Source of the DNA: Thermodesulfobacteriota bacterium | GTDB taxonomy: Bacteria > Desulfobacterota > DSM-4660 > Desulfatiglandales > HGW-15 | Assembly (NCBI GenBank): GCA_025454125.1 | Contig: JALOPA010000083.1 | Span: 1-7,254, forward strand | Direction: 5' to 3' | DNA: 7,254 nucleotides | Part shown: piece after piece, positions 1 through 6,202 of the stretch | Position numbering within the stretch: position 1 is the first letter of the stretch | How the letters are laid out: each line of letters begins with the position of its first letter | Translations under genes and position numbers: made by a program | The notes under the pieces: model-generated | Databases searched by the model: none | Told to the model about the DNA's origin: nothing | What the model saw: only the letters and a program-made list of their open reading frames with translations

Positions 1-106
1 TGAGGCGGCACCCCAGCATGGCCATTCTAACGCCCACCGCCTGCCCAGGGCACAAATGCCCGTGTGCTTTGGCCGAGGAGGCAAGAAGTTCTTCAAAAGT
101 TCTCAT
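1..106 (-). CDS. FmdE-family protein, N-terminal 35 residues (gene runs off the left edge)
   Basis: This short open frame starts with ATG at 106 and stays open to the window edge. The N-terminus reads [20 protein letters not shown] and continues with [15 protein letters not shown]. The His-Gly-His-x-Cys-Pro-Gly core (H15, H17, C19) followed by a Gly-x-Arg-Met helix is the hallmark of the FmdE family (formylmethanofuran dehydrogenase subunit E-like). In that family these His and Cys residues are metal-binding, usually zinc. Bacterial members are widespread, often have no methanogenesis partner, and their function is poorly defined. A GGAG ribosome-binding site at 114-117 sits 7 nt upstream and supports this start; the ATG at 119 in another frame hits a stop after eight codons. 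The gene is separated from the upstream MFS gene by 159 bp with terminator-like and promoter-like sequence, so it probably starts its own transcript. Most of the protein, including any C-terminal zinc finger, lies outside the window. Confidence 0.8.
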   Translation of the reverse strand, partial: MRTFEELLASSAKAHGHLCPGQAVGVRMAMLGCRL

Positions 107-159
107 ATCGTTTCTCCATCCGGGAAACCAAGAAAATCTCGCAAAGGACCATTGTCGTC

Positions 160-170
160 CGGTTAAACCG
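160..170. repeat. Inverted repeat CGGTT-A-AACCG in the FmdE-family gene leader
   Basis: A perfect 5-bp inverted repeat with a single central base lies 54 bp upstream of the FmdE-family start codon. The one-base centre is too short for an RNA loop, so an operator-like protein site is more plausible than a hairpin. It shares the GGTT/AACC half-site with the inverted repeat at 193-206, with centres about 34 bp apart. The function is unknown and chance is possible at this length. Confidence 0.35.
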
Positions 171-192
171 CAACCAGGAAGGATCTTCTCAG

Positions 193-206
193 GGGTTGAG
201 CAACCC
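193..206. repeat. Inverted repeat GGGTTG-AG-CAACCC upstream of the FmdE-family gene
   Basis: This is a perfect 6-bp inverted repeat with a 2-bp centre; the flanking positions 192/207 mismatch and 191/208 pair again. As minus-strand RNA it could form a small 5-bp hairpin with a 4-nt loop. No U-tract follows, so it is not a terminator. It lies just downstream of the AT-rich promoter-like segment, where an operator or leader structure would be expected. The half-site resembles that of the repeat at 160-170. Confidence 0.4.
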
Positions 207-216
207 TTCAAGCTAC

Positions 217-247
217 CTTATATTATTATTAACATAACAGGAATCAA
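217..247 (-). promoter_or_regulatory. Possible sigma-70-like promoter for the FmdE-family gene
   Basis: On the minus strand a TTGATT box (247-242) precedes a very AT-rich run containing overlapping -10 candidates: TAATAT at 225-220 with a 16-nt spacer, and TATAAG at 222-217 with a 19-nt spacer. This is the most AT-rich stretch of the window and lies in the gap between the MFS stop and the FmdE-family start. A transcript from here would have a leader of roughly 100 nt containing both inverted repeats. The assignment is by eye only and neither spacer is ideal. Confidence 0.35.
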
Positions 248-248
248 G

Positions 249-279
249 AAAAAAATGCGGAGGGCTTAATGGGTCCCTC
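249..279 (-). terminator. Possible intrinsic terminator overlapping the 3' end of the MFS gene
   Basis: In the minus-strand transcript GAGGG (279-275) can pair with CCCTC (264-260) across a 10-nt loop that contains the MFS stop codon. After a further CGCA there is a run of seven U (255-249). The stem is only 5 bp and is separated from the U-run by 4 nt, so it would be a weak terminator. Its position, at the end of the five-gene run and just before promoter-like sequence, supports the reading. Confidence 0.45.
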
Positions 280-1573
280 TGGCCAGCCGATTGAGAAAGA
301 GAAGAAGAGCCGCCATGATCGCGCACAGCGCGGAGACGACGGCAAAAGGAATCAGATAGCTCCCTGTCCATGTCCTCAGAAAACCGCTTGAGGAGATGCC
401 GGCAAAGCCCCCGGCCGTCCCGATGAAGGTCAACGCCCCCAATATGCGGCCCAATTCGCCTGGGCCGAAGTGATCCGAGATCATGGCCTTGAGAATCGTG
501 AAGGTCCCTCCGTATCCCAAACCGAAGAGAACGGAAAAAGCGAGGATTCTGGCTACGCTCTTCGTGAGCTCAAGGGACAGGGCATCGCCGCTCAAGGAAA
601 AGTCCAAGAGGAGGAAACTTCCGAGAAAGAGCATAAGAGCCGTGAAAAAAATCACCCGGTGTTTGCCCAGGCGGTCGCTGAGGGCGCTGAAACAGAGGTT
701 CCCTGTCACGCTGGAAACGAAGATGAGACTGAAGCAAAAGGAAGCCAGTCTCTGAGTGAACCCGAGATCCTGTTTGATGAAAATGATGAGCTGGCTTTGG
801 AACACGAATACGGAAAACCACAGAGCCGCAAGGCACACGGCAAAGACCCAAAAAACCATCTGCCCTTTTGCACGGCAAAAGGGCACGCTCTTGGAAAGAG
901 GAGTGCTCCTGTCTCCCCCTTCGGCCTCCGGGTATGGAGGTTTGCCGTCAGGATGAACGCCCAGGTCTGAAGGCTTTTCTTTGATCACAAAAAGCGCCAG
1001 AGGCAGAGCGATGAGAAGCAAAAGCCCAAGGACCAACCCGTATGCCCAGCGCCATCCGCACAAGGGATTGGAAACGATGGGAGCCAGGAGATTGGGAAGG
1101 ATTCCGCCTGAAAGACTCGAACCCGCGAGGACCATGCCGAGGACCGTGCTCCGCCGCGCCACGAACCAGTTGGAGACGAGGACCACAAGGCTCAGCATGC
1201 CGCAAAAGACCAGGCCGATCCCGAGAAGAGCATGAAGCAGATAGAGGTGCCAGAGGGCGGAAGACTGCACATAGAGGATTCCGCAAAGGCCGAGAAGGAT
1301 CAGGCCGGCAGCCATCATGCTGCGGCCGCCGAAACGGTCCAGCAGCACTCCGGCAAAAGGAGCGGCCATCCCTGCAACCATGAGAGTGAGGGCCCCGCAG
1401 AAAGAAACAGCACCCTCCGAGACACCGAACTCTTTGATGAGTGAAGGATAGAGAACCGGCGGAACCGTGAGGGAGATGCCGTCGGCGAGGAAATAGATCA
1501 CGAGGAGGGAAAAGGCGATGATCCACCCGTAGAAGAACTCAGGGCGTGATGCTTCTTTCTTAGGTTTCTCCAT
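266..1573 (-). CDS. MFS transporter, 12-TM, monocarboxylate/oxalate-formate antiporter-like
   Basis: The 435-residue protein is almost entirely hydrophobic and has the usual MFS length. The N-terminus has the PEFFYGWIIAF signature common in the oxalate/formate antiporter and monocarboxylate-transporter-like branch. Motif A, GVLLDRFGGR, lies at residues 75-84 between TM2 and TM3. WFVARRSTVLG at 136-146, followed by a Gly/Ser-rich helix, is the TM4-TM5 signature. A second motif-A-like SDRLGKHR lies at 299-306. A hydrophilic loop at about 198-237 separates the two six-helix halves. It should sit in the inner membrane and move an organic anion by proton coupling or exchange; the substrate is not determinable. 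It is the last gene of the co-directional run, 102 bp after the acyl-CoA dehydrogenase. An in-frame TGA at 1582-1580 rules out a longer protein. No good Shine-Dalgarno sequence precedes the ATG, so translation may be weak or start further inside. Confidence 0.88.
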   Translation of the reverse strand: MEKPKKEASRPEFFYGWIIAFSLLVIYFLADGISLTVPPVLYPSLIKEFGVSEGAVSFCGALTLMVAGMAAPFAGVLLDRFGGRSMMAAGLILLGLCGILYVQSSALWHLYLLHALLGIGLVFCGMLSLVVLVSNWFVARRSTVLGMVLAGSSLSGGILPNLLAPIVSNPLCGWRWAYGLVLGLLLLIALPLALFVIKEKPSDLGVHPDGKPPYPEAEGGDRSTPLSKSVPFCRAKGQMVFWVFAVCLAALWFSVFVFQSQLIIFIKQDLGFTQRLASFCFSLIFVSSVTGNLCFSALSDRLGKHRVIFFTALMLFLGSFLLLDFSLSGDALSLELTKSVARILAFSVLFGLGYGGTFTILKAMISDHFGPGELGRILGALTFIGTAGGFAGISSSGFLRTWTGSYLIPFAVVSALCAIMAALLLFLNRLARGTH

Positions 1574-1593
1574 TGAGCATCAGGGGGTGCGTA

Positions 1594-1605
1594 GCAGGGT
1601 CCTGC
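1594..1605. repeat. Short inverted repeat GCAGG-GT-CCTGC in the MFS leader
   Basis: A perfect 5-bp inverted repeat with a 2-bp centre lies 20 bp upstream of the MFS start codon. It could be an operator half-site pair, or it could be chance at this size. No convincing promoter is visible in the same gap: TTGTCG and TATAGA occur on the minus strand but with a 19-nt spacer. Confidence 0.25.
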
Positions 1606-1649
1606 AAAAGAGCCTCTATAGAAACAAGGGGCGAGATCACGACAATAAC

Positions 1650-1670
1650 TTGTCACTCGTCACTTGTCAC
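1650..1670. repeat. Three tandem heptamers (TTGTCAC, TCGTCAC, TTGTCAC)
   Basis: Three directly adjacent 7-bp units differ only at their second base. In transcript sense they read GTGACAA, GTGACGA, GTGACAA, starting 5 nt after the acyl-CoA dehydrogenase stop codon. The ten-base word ACTTGTCACT appears twice at a 14-bp distance (1648-1657 and 1662-1671). Tandem GTGACxA units of this kind fit a dispersed intergenic repeat or a small slippage-prone microsatellite. No coding role is apparent. Confidence 0.7.
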
Positions 1671-1675
1671 TTCTT

Positions 1676-2872
1676 CTACAGACCCAGCTCGATCATGCGG
1701 CTAAGACTAATGCGCTGGGCTTCATTGGTTCCTTCGTAGATGGTAGTCACCCGCAGATCGCGGTAGCATTTCTCAGTGACCGTGCCTTTACAGTACCCGA
1801 TCCCGCCGAGGACCTGCAGGGCATCGTTCGTCACGCGGTTCGCCGTCTCCGTGGCGAACACTTTGACCGTGCGGCCCAATTTCAGGTCCATCTGCGCATG
1901 GCTATCCGAGTAGCCCGCGACGCGATACGCGAGAGTGCGAGCGGCTTCCAGACCGATAAACATGTCGGCGATCTTGGCCTGGATCATCTGGTACTGGATA
2001 ATGGGCTTGCCGAGGACGGCTCTCTGTCTGGCCCATCCGAGAGCTTCTTCATAGGCGGCCCGAGCACAGCCAACGGCCATGATGGCGACCGCGGAGTCGT
2101 GCTCATAGGTGACGACCCTGCTTCCGCCCACGATGCCGCGTCCGCCTCCCCCCACGGCATTGGATTTCGGCACCCGGGCGTTGTCAAAAGTGATGGACTG
2201 CGTATTGGAGAGACGCTGCCCCATCTTGTCCTCCTCAGTGGTCAGGATGACCCCTGGTGCTGTGGTCGGGACAATGAGAGGCACTGTGGATTCCCAACCG
2301 GTCCTGGTCATATCCGAGCGACAGAACACCATGACCCATCTGGCAAAGGGAAGGCCGGCATTGCTGCAATAGCTCTTGGCGCCGTTAATGACCCAGTCGT
2401 CTCCTTCCAGCACGGCTTTTGTGCTGAACACGAAATGAAGGGGATCGACCATGCCGGCGCTGGTCACCCCCCCGTCCGGCTCTGTCGTGGAGATGGCGGC
2501 CACTCCGCCCTGCGGTCCCAGGATCGGTTCCATGAAGCGCCGGCCTTGCTCCTCCGAACCTAGGTTCAGGAGCGTGGTGATGGAAATATTGTTCACGTGC
2601 CAGGTCGTGGCATATCCGGCATCCCCAAAGGCCAGTTCCTCGAGAATGACGAGCGTCGTGACGGCGTCCAGACCCGTGCCTCCGTATGAAGCAGGGATGA
2701 TCATCAAATGAAAACCCTGCTCCATGCCTTTGCGGTAAAGGCCGAGAGGGATCGCCTCCCTGGGGTTGACTTTCCGGTCGTATTCCAGAGCAACGGGTTT
2801 GATTTCGTTCTCGGCGAACTTCTTGGCCATAGCCCGATACATCTGCTGTGTTTCGTTCAATTCGAAATCCAT
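1676..2872 (-). CDS. Acyl-CoA dehydrogenase family flavoprotein
   Basis: This is a full-length 398-residue member of the family that uses FAD to form an alpha,beta-double bond in acyl-CoA thioesters, passing electrons to electron-transfer flavoprotein. The helical N-domain covers about 1-120, the beta domain 121-235 and the C-terminal helical domain 236-398. The signature QVLGGIGY (353-360) and IYEGTNEAQR (378-387) are present; Glu380 matches the catalytic base of medium-chain acyl-CoA dehydrogenase. Several other conserved spots differ: the TEPxAGSD loop reads TEPDGGVT (130-137), the WIT flavin motif reads YCS (168-170), and the substrate-site Arg of the TRP/GR motif appears to be Asp259. 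The substrate is therefore uncertain, and an acyl-CoA reductase role is possible. The start is supported by GGAG at 2882-2879, 6 nt upstream and inside the end of the permease gene. The 2-nt gap to the permease stop implies translational coupling. Confidence 0.93.
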   Translation of the reverse strand: MDFELNETQQMYRAMAKKFAENEIKPVALEYDRKVNPREAIPLGLYRKGMEQGFHLMIIPASYGGTGLDAVTTLVILEELAFGDAGYATTWHVNNISITTLLNLGSEEQGRRFMEPILGPQGGVAAISTTEPDGGVTSAGMVDPLHFVFSTKAVLEGDDWVINGAKSYCSNAGLPFARWVMVFCRSDMTRTGWESTVPLIVPTTAPGVILTTEEDKMGQRLSNTQSITFDNARVPKSNAVGGGGRGIVGGSRVVTYEHDSAVAIMAVGCARAAYEEALGWARQRAVLGKPIIQYQMIQAKIADMFIGLEAARTLAYRVAGYSDSHAQMDLKLGRTVKVFATETANRVTNDALQVLGGIGYCKGTVTEKCYRDLRVTTIYEGTNEAQRISLSRMIELGL

Positions 2873-2874
2873 GG

Positions 2875-4800
2875 TTAGCTCCGCTTTGCCTTTTTGGCGG
2901 CCAATTCAACGGCCAGCATCACCAGGGTGGCTAAGGCTCCGATGAGAGTGGAGGTATTGCTCGGCAAGGACATGGCGACTCCTGCCACGAAGAGGGCCGC
3001 TCTTTTCCACGGCTCCTCCACTCTTCCGAGTCCCCAAATAAACCCTTCAAGACCGAAAGCAAGGACCAGAATTCCCAGAAAACAAGTCCCTGCATGGAAA
3101 AGAGTATCCTGCCAGGGCCCCTGCAGCACCATGGAGGGTTCCAGGACAAAAAGAAGAGGGATAAAGTAAATGACGATCCCCAGCCTCATGGCCGTCCAGC
3201 CTGTCTTCATGGGGCTAGCGCCGGCAATGGCGGCGCCCACGAAAGCGGCAAGCGCCACAGGCGGCGTCAATACGGCGAGCATCGGGTAGTAAACGAGGAA
3301 CAGGTGAACCGCCATCTTGTTGAGGCCGAGCTGTTCCAGGGCAGGCGCCACGCTGATGGCGAGGAAAATGTAGGCCGCAATGTCAAAACCCACGGTCCCG
3401 AGAAGGTAGCAGGCGAGAATGGTCAGGAGGAGGATGAGATACACGTTGCCGCCGCCCAGGGAAACAAGCCCTGCGGCAAAGGAGGCGGAGGTGCCGGTGA
3501 TGACCAGGCCTACGAGAATGAAGGTGAAAGGAAGGATCAACGCCACCATCTGGGCGATCAATTTGCCGATGGAGTCAATGGCTGCTGCAATGCGCCTGGG
3601 AGTCATGCGGGTCTTCTTGTTGAAGTAAGAAAGAACGAGCAGCAGGCCCGAGGCATAGTAAGGCGTCACCTCGGCCCATCGCATGTAAAGAAGGCCCCAC
3701 ACTAGGAACACGATCACCGTAATAAAGTGCCATCCCTCTTTCATGGTTTTCCAGAAAGGGGGAATGTCCTGCCTGGGGGTCCCCTTGAAACCGTGCCTTG
3801 CCGCGTGGAGGTCCACCTGAACGAGCAGGGCGGCGTAGTAGAGAAACGCAGGCACGGCCGCTGCCACCATGATTTCCGCATAGGGAATGCTCGTGATGAT
3901 CACCATGACGAAAATGATCATGCCCATGACCGGGGGCATGAGAACACCCCCTGTGGAGGCGCAGGCTTCGATAGCGCCGGCATAGTGGGGAGGATAGCCG
4001 ATTTTTTTCATGGCAGGGATGGTGATGGTCCCTGTGGAGATGACGTTTGAGATGGGGCTTCCGCTCAGCATTCCGAAGAAGCCGCTGGAGAGGACCGCCA
4101 CCTTGGCAGGCCCGCCTCGGAAAAGGCCCATCATGGCTGTGGCCAGGTTCAGGAAAAACTCTCCTGCGCCAGAGGAGATAAGCATGCCTGCAAAAATGAG
4201 GAATCCGACAAGAATGCCTCCTGTCAATTTCCCGGGCATCCCGATAATGCCTTCGCCTCCGTAAATCGCGTAGCTGATAATCTCCTTGAAGCTGTACCCG
4301 ATGCCGAAGAGGATGCTCGGCATGTGCTGAGAAACCAACGGGTAGAGGCCCACACCGAGACAGACGAGAAAGAAGACAGTGCCGCCCATTCTCCGGCAGG
4401 CTTCGAGGATGAGCGCGCTGTACACCAAGCCGATTAAGAAAGCAGAGGTGGTTGGAGCCGGAAGCCACCCCACAAAAACGATCTGGTAATAGTAACGTAT
4501 AAAGTACATGGGAATCGCGAAGCACAGGCCTGCTGCCAAAAGATCGTACCATGGCACTCCGGCACGATCCTTGGCTCTTGCAGGCATGACCAGATAGGCC
4601 AGGGGAAGGAAAAAGAGATAAAGGAGATAGAAGTAGACGCTCGAAGGCATAGCCCAGCCGAAAAGGGTCGTGTTGGTCATGTAGATCGTGGCGGTTGCAA
4701 TTCCCAAAGCGGAAAAAATGAAAAAGATAACCCTAAGATAAGGCGGGAGCTGCTTGTAACGGCTTGGATCAAACTCAGGAGTTTTGCTCTGTTCTGCCAT
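2875..4800 (-). CDS. TRAP transporter permease, fused small and large subunits (4TM/12TM type)
   Basis: This 641-residue inner-membrane protein combines the DctQ-like four-helix part (about 20-160) with the DctM-like twelve-helix part (about 165-560). The fused type works with TAXI binding proteins, like the one encoded just upstream, to drive uptake of organic acids using an ion gradient. Diagnostic DctM blocks are GMLSGSPISNVISTGT (243-258), GAIEACASTGGVLMPP (275-290) and LTPPVALAAF (511-520). The usual GSAVANV-type motif reads GSPISNV here. Two extra hydrophobic segments (about 565-590 and 600-635) follow the DctM core. I chose the ATG at 4800 over the ATG at 4875 because AAGGA lies 7 nt upstream, and because the 25 residues added by the longer start are hydrophilic, unlike the family, and encoded across the intergenic hairpin. 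The neighbouring acyl-CoA dehydrogenase suggests an acid that is later activated to a CoA thioester. Confidence 0.95.
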   Translation of the reverse strand: MAEQSKTPEFDPSRYKQLPPYLRVIFFIFSALGIATATIYMTNTTLFGWAMPSSVYFYLLYLFFLPLAYLVMPARAKDRAGVPWYDLLAAGLCFAIPMYFIRYYYQIVFVGWLPAPTTSAFLIGLVYSALILEACRRMGGTVFFLVCLGVGLYPLVSQHMPSILFGIGYSFKEIISYAIYGGEGIIGMPGKLTGGILVGFLIFAGMLISSGAGEFFLNLATAMMGLFRGGPAKVAVLSSGFFGMLSGSPISNVISTGTITIPAMKKIGYPPHYAGAIEACASTGGVLMPPVMGMIIFVMVIITSIPYAEIMVAAAVPAFLYYAALLVQVDLHAARHGFKGTPRQDIPPFWKTMKEGWHFITVIVFLVWGLLYMRWAEVTPYYASGLLLVLSYFNKKTRMTPRRIAAAIDSIGKLIAQMVALILPFTFILVGLVITGTSASFAAGLVSLGGGNVYLILLLTILACYLLGTVGFDIAAYIFLAISVAPALEQLGLNKMAVHLFLVYYPMLAVLTPPVALAAFVGAAIAGASPMKTGWTAMRLGIVIYFIPLLFVLEPSMVLQGPWQDTLFHAGTCFLGILVLAFGLEGFIWGLGRVEEPWKRAALFVAGVAMSLPSNTSTLIGALATLVMLAVELAAKKAKRS

Positions 4801-4807
4801 GAGCGTT

Positions 4808-4812
4808 TCCTT
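4808..4812 (-). promoter_or_regulatory. Ribosome-binding site that sets the TRAP permease start
   Basis: AAGGA on the minus strand, 7 nt before the ATG at 4800, is the only good Shine-Dalgarno match near the permease N-terminus. It favours the 641-residue protein over the 666-residue alternative starting at 4875. Confidence 0.6.
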
Positions 4813-4845
4813 TCGTTGGGCGGCCATGGGTGGAAAGGACATCGG

Positions 4846-4888
4846 GAGGCTGTCCTGCAACCGCAGAAATCCCATGCCGGACAGCCTC
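4846..4888 (-). other. Intergenic RNA hairpin between the binding-protein and permease genes
   Basis: GAGGCTGTCC (4846-4855) is perfectly complementary to GGACAGCCTC (4879-4888). After one mismatch three more pairs form, giving a 14-position stem closing a 15-nt loop at 4860-4874. It lies in the 113-bp gap, 25 nt after the binding-protein stop codon in transcript order. No U-tract follows, so a full terminator is unlikely. Such hairpins behind binding-protein genes often protect the upstream message and let it accumulate over the permease message; that role is inferred here. The adjacent GCCTC-GA-GAGGC (4884-4895) could form a competing small hairpin with the same arm. Confidence 0.6.
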
Positions 4889-4913
4889 GAGAGGCCTGAA
4901 CTCGATACGAAGT

Positions 4914-6143
4914 TTATTTCATCGTCTTGAGAGCTTCCTCGATCTCTTTATCAGTCAAGACCGTGATCCTGGGAAGCTTGTTTTCTTTCTTGTAGTTCTC
5001 CCAGAGGTCAACCCACTGGGCATTGCCCGGATCGATGGGGATGTTCTTGGACTGGGCTGCGGCCAGGGTTTTCTTGTATCCTTCACTGTAGCCGTTAAAA
5101 ACCTTCAGGTTGTACTGCTGCCTTTTTTCAAAGGCCTCCGACCACACCCCTTTTTCTTTGAGGTACTTCACGACCCCGTCATGGAGCGGGAAGTACTGCT
5201 CGCTGAAGAACTTCAGATTCGATTCAAGGCCTTGATAGGCTTTGATGAAGGGATGGAGATCCTTGATTTTGTCAAAATTGTCCACGGTCCACTTGGCCAT
5301 GTTGTAAACCAGCTCGGTATCCATTTCCGCCCTGCACACAAACCCGCCCGGCGAACCCCAGCCGGTCACGCCCTGGAACTCCTGAGGCCCTCCAACGACC
5401 TTCGGGAAACCATAAGCCGCAAGGTACTGGCGGAACTTCTTGGCTCCCTCCGGATTTTTGTCCGGATCAAAGGGAAGAACGCGCAGTTTGTCAGGATTGG
5501 CAAAGGCTTCCATGAAAACAGACGAGGGCGGGACACCGAACACGCTGATGTCGCCTTTGCCTTCAGCGATCATCTTCGTGGAGGCCACGTAACTTCCTGT
5601 TTCGACCAGGGTGACGTCATTGACCGTCAGGTTCACCCAGGCGAGGAGTGCCTTGATGATGTCTATGCCCGCAGGAACGGTCCAGTGAATGATCCTGCAG
5701 CTTTTTCCCATTTTGGGAATATCATAGATGGATTTCAACTGAGAGTCGCCCCGGGTAAAGATGACAAAACAATAGTCCTGGTTAACCCAGAAAAGGCGCG
5801 CGTTAAAAGGGCCTCCCTGCTGGGTCTGGAAACCTTCCTTGCCTTCCATCATCCAACCGGCGATGTAGCCCATGGTGTCCTGAATCATGTCAAAGCGGCC
5901 GCTTTTCACGTTGGCCCACTTGGCGCTGGTGGACTCCTCAGGGAGGAGGCGCACCTTCATGCCGGTCCCTTCTTCAAGTTTGTTTGCCCAGGCCAGGTCA
6001 ATGTTGTAGGAGTTGCTGCCCATGGCCGGTGTGGCAATGGTCAGCATCTTGGGCCACTGGAAATCCGCGGCCTGTCCTGCACTCGGGCAGAGAAGAAACG
6101 CCAATCCCAATACAATCGCCCATACGCTCCTTTTCCCTTTCAT
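4914..6143 (-). CDS. TAXI-family TRAP transporter solute-binding protein
   Basis: This 409-residue protein is the periplasmic receptor expected for the fused permease downstream. A classical signal peptide is visible: basic MKGKR, a hydrophobic core at about 7-19, and a signal peptidase I site near AGQAA (22-26). Cys19 is not in a good lipobox, so a lipoprotein is unlikely. The mature start, with LTIATPAMGSNSYNI at 34-48, is the TAXI/NMT1-like binding-site opening, and PLHDGVVKYLKEKGVW at 319-334 matches the TAXI C-terminal block. About 75 further residues, rich in Lys and Glu, follow this block, making the protein longer than many TAXI receptors of roughly 320-340. An excellent AGGAGG ribosome-binding site (6154-6149) lies 5 nt before the ATG, consistent with high expression. 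The gene follows the flavin reductase by 59 bp, probably in one operon. Confidence 0.93.
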   Translation of the reverse strand: MKGKRSVWAIVLGLAFLLCPSAGQAADFQWPKMLTIATPAMGSNSYNIDLAWANKLEEGTGMKVRLLPEESTSAKWANVKSGRFDMIQDTMGYIAGWMMEGKEGFQTQQGGPFNARLFWVNQDYCFVIFTRGDSQLKSIYDIPKMGKSCRIIHWTVPAGIDIIKALLAWVNLTVNDVTLVETGSYVASTKMIAEGKGDISVFGVPPSSVFMEAFANPDKLRVLPFDPDKNPEGAKKFRQYLAAYGFPKVVGGPQEFQGVTGWGSPGGFVCRAEMDTELVYNMAKWTVDNFDKIKDLHPFIKAYQGLESNLKFFSEQYFPLHDGVVKYLKEKGVWSEAFEKRQQYNLKVFNGYSEGYKKTLAAAQSKNIPIDPGNAQWVDLWENYKKENKLPRITVLTDKEIEEALKTMK

Positions 6144-6148
6144 GTGCT

Positions 6149-6154
6149 CCTCCT
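6149..6154 (-). promoter_or_regulatory. Consensus ribosome-binding site of the solute-binding protein gene
   Basis: AGGAGG, 5 nt upstream of the ATG at 6143, is the strongest ribosome-binding site in the window. It fits the need for an excess of receptor over permease. Confidence 0.75.
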
Positions 6155-6202
6155 GTCAGTTTTTCGAGGTTTGTAAAACGAGAACGCCGACTTACCGTGT
6201 GT

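Noticed and set aside
18..269. Plus-strand 83-codon frame at the left edge
   Set aside because: It runs across the FmdE-family start, the intergenic gap and the end of the MFS gene, and its low-complexity tail comes from the AT-rich promoter-like stretch.
1664..2563. Plus-strand open frame of 299 codons opposite the acyl-CoA dehydrogenase gene
   Set aside because: It mirrors the dehydrogenase codons, has no recognisable motif and no ribosome-binding site of note.
3575..4552. Second minus-strand frame of 325 codons inside the permease gene
   Set aside because: It is a His/Arg-rich shifted-frame translation of the permease with no membrane pattern; it is a shadow frame.
4801..4875. Longer permease N-terminus starting at 4875
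   Set aside because: The extra 25 residues do not resemble the family, overlap the intergenic hairpin, and the ATG at 4800 has the better ribosome-binding site.
4846..4888. The intergenic hairpin as an intrinsic terminator
   Set aside because: No U-tract follows the stem in the transcript direction, and the permease downstream must be expressed with its receptor.
6061..6090. Lipoprotein signal at Cys19 of the binding protein
   Set aside because: The residues before Cys19 (Phe-Leu-Leu) do not fit a lipobox, whereas a good signal peptidase I site follows at 22-26.
4830..6176. Long plus-strand open frame of 448 codons opposite the binding-protein gene
   Set aside because: It is antisense to a clear TAXI protein with a signal peptide and consensus ribosome-binding site. 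Its translation has no domain-like pattern and is explained by codon bias of the real gene.
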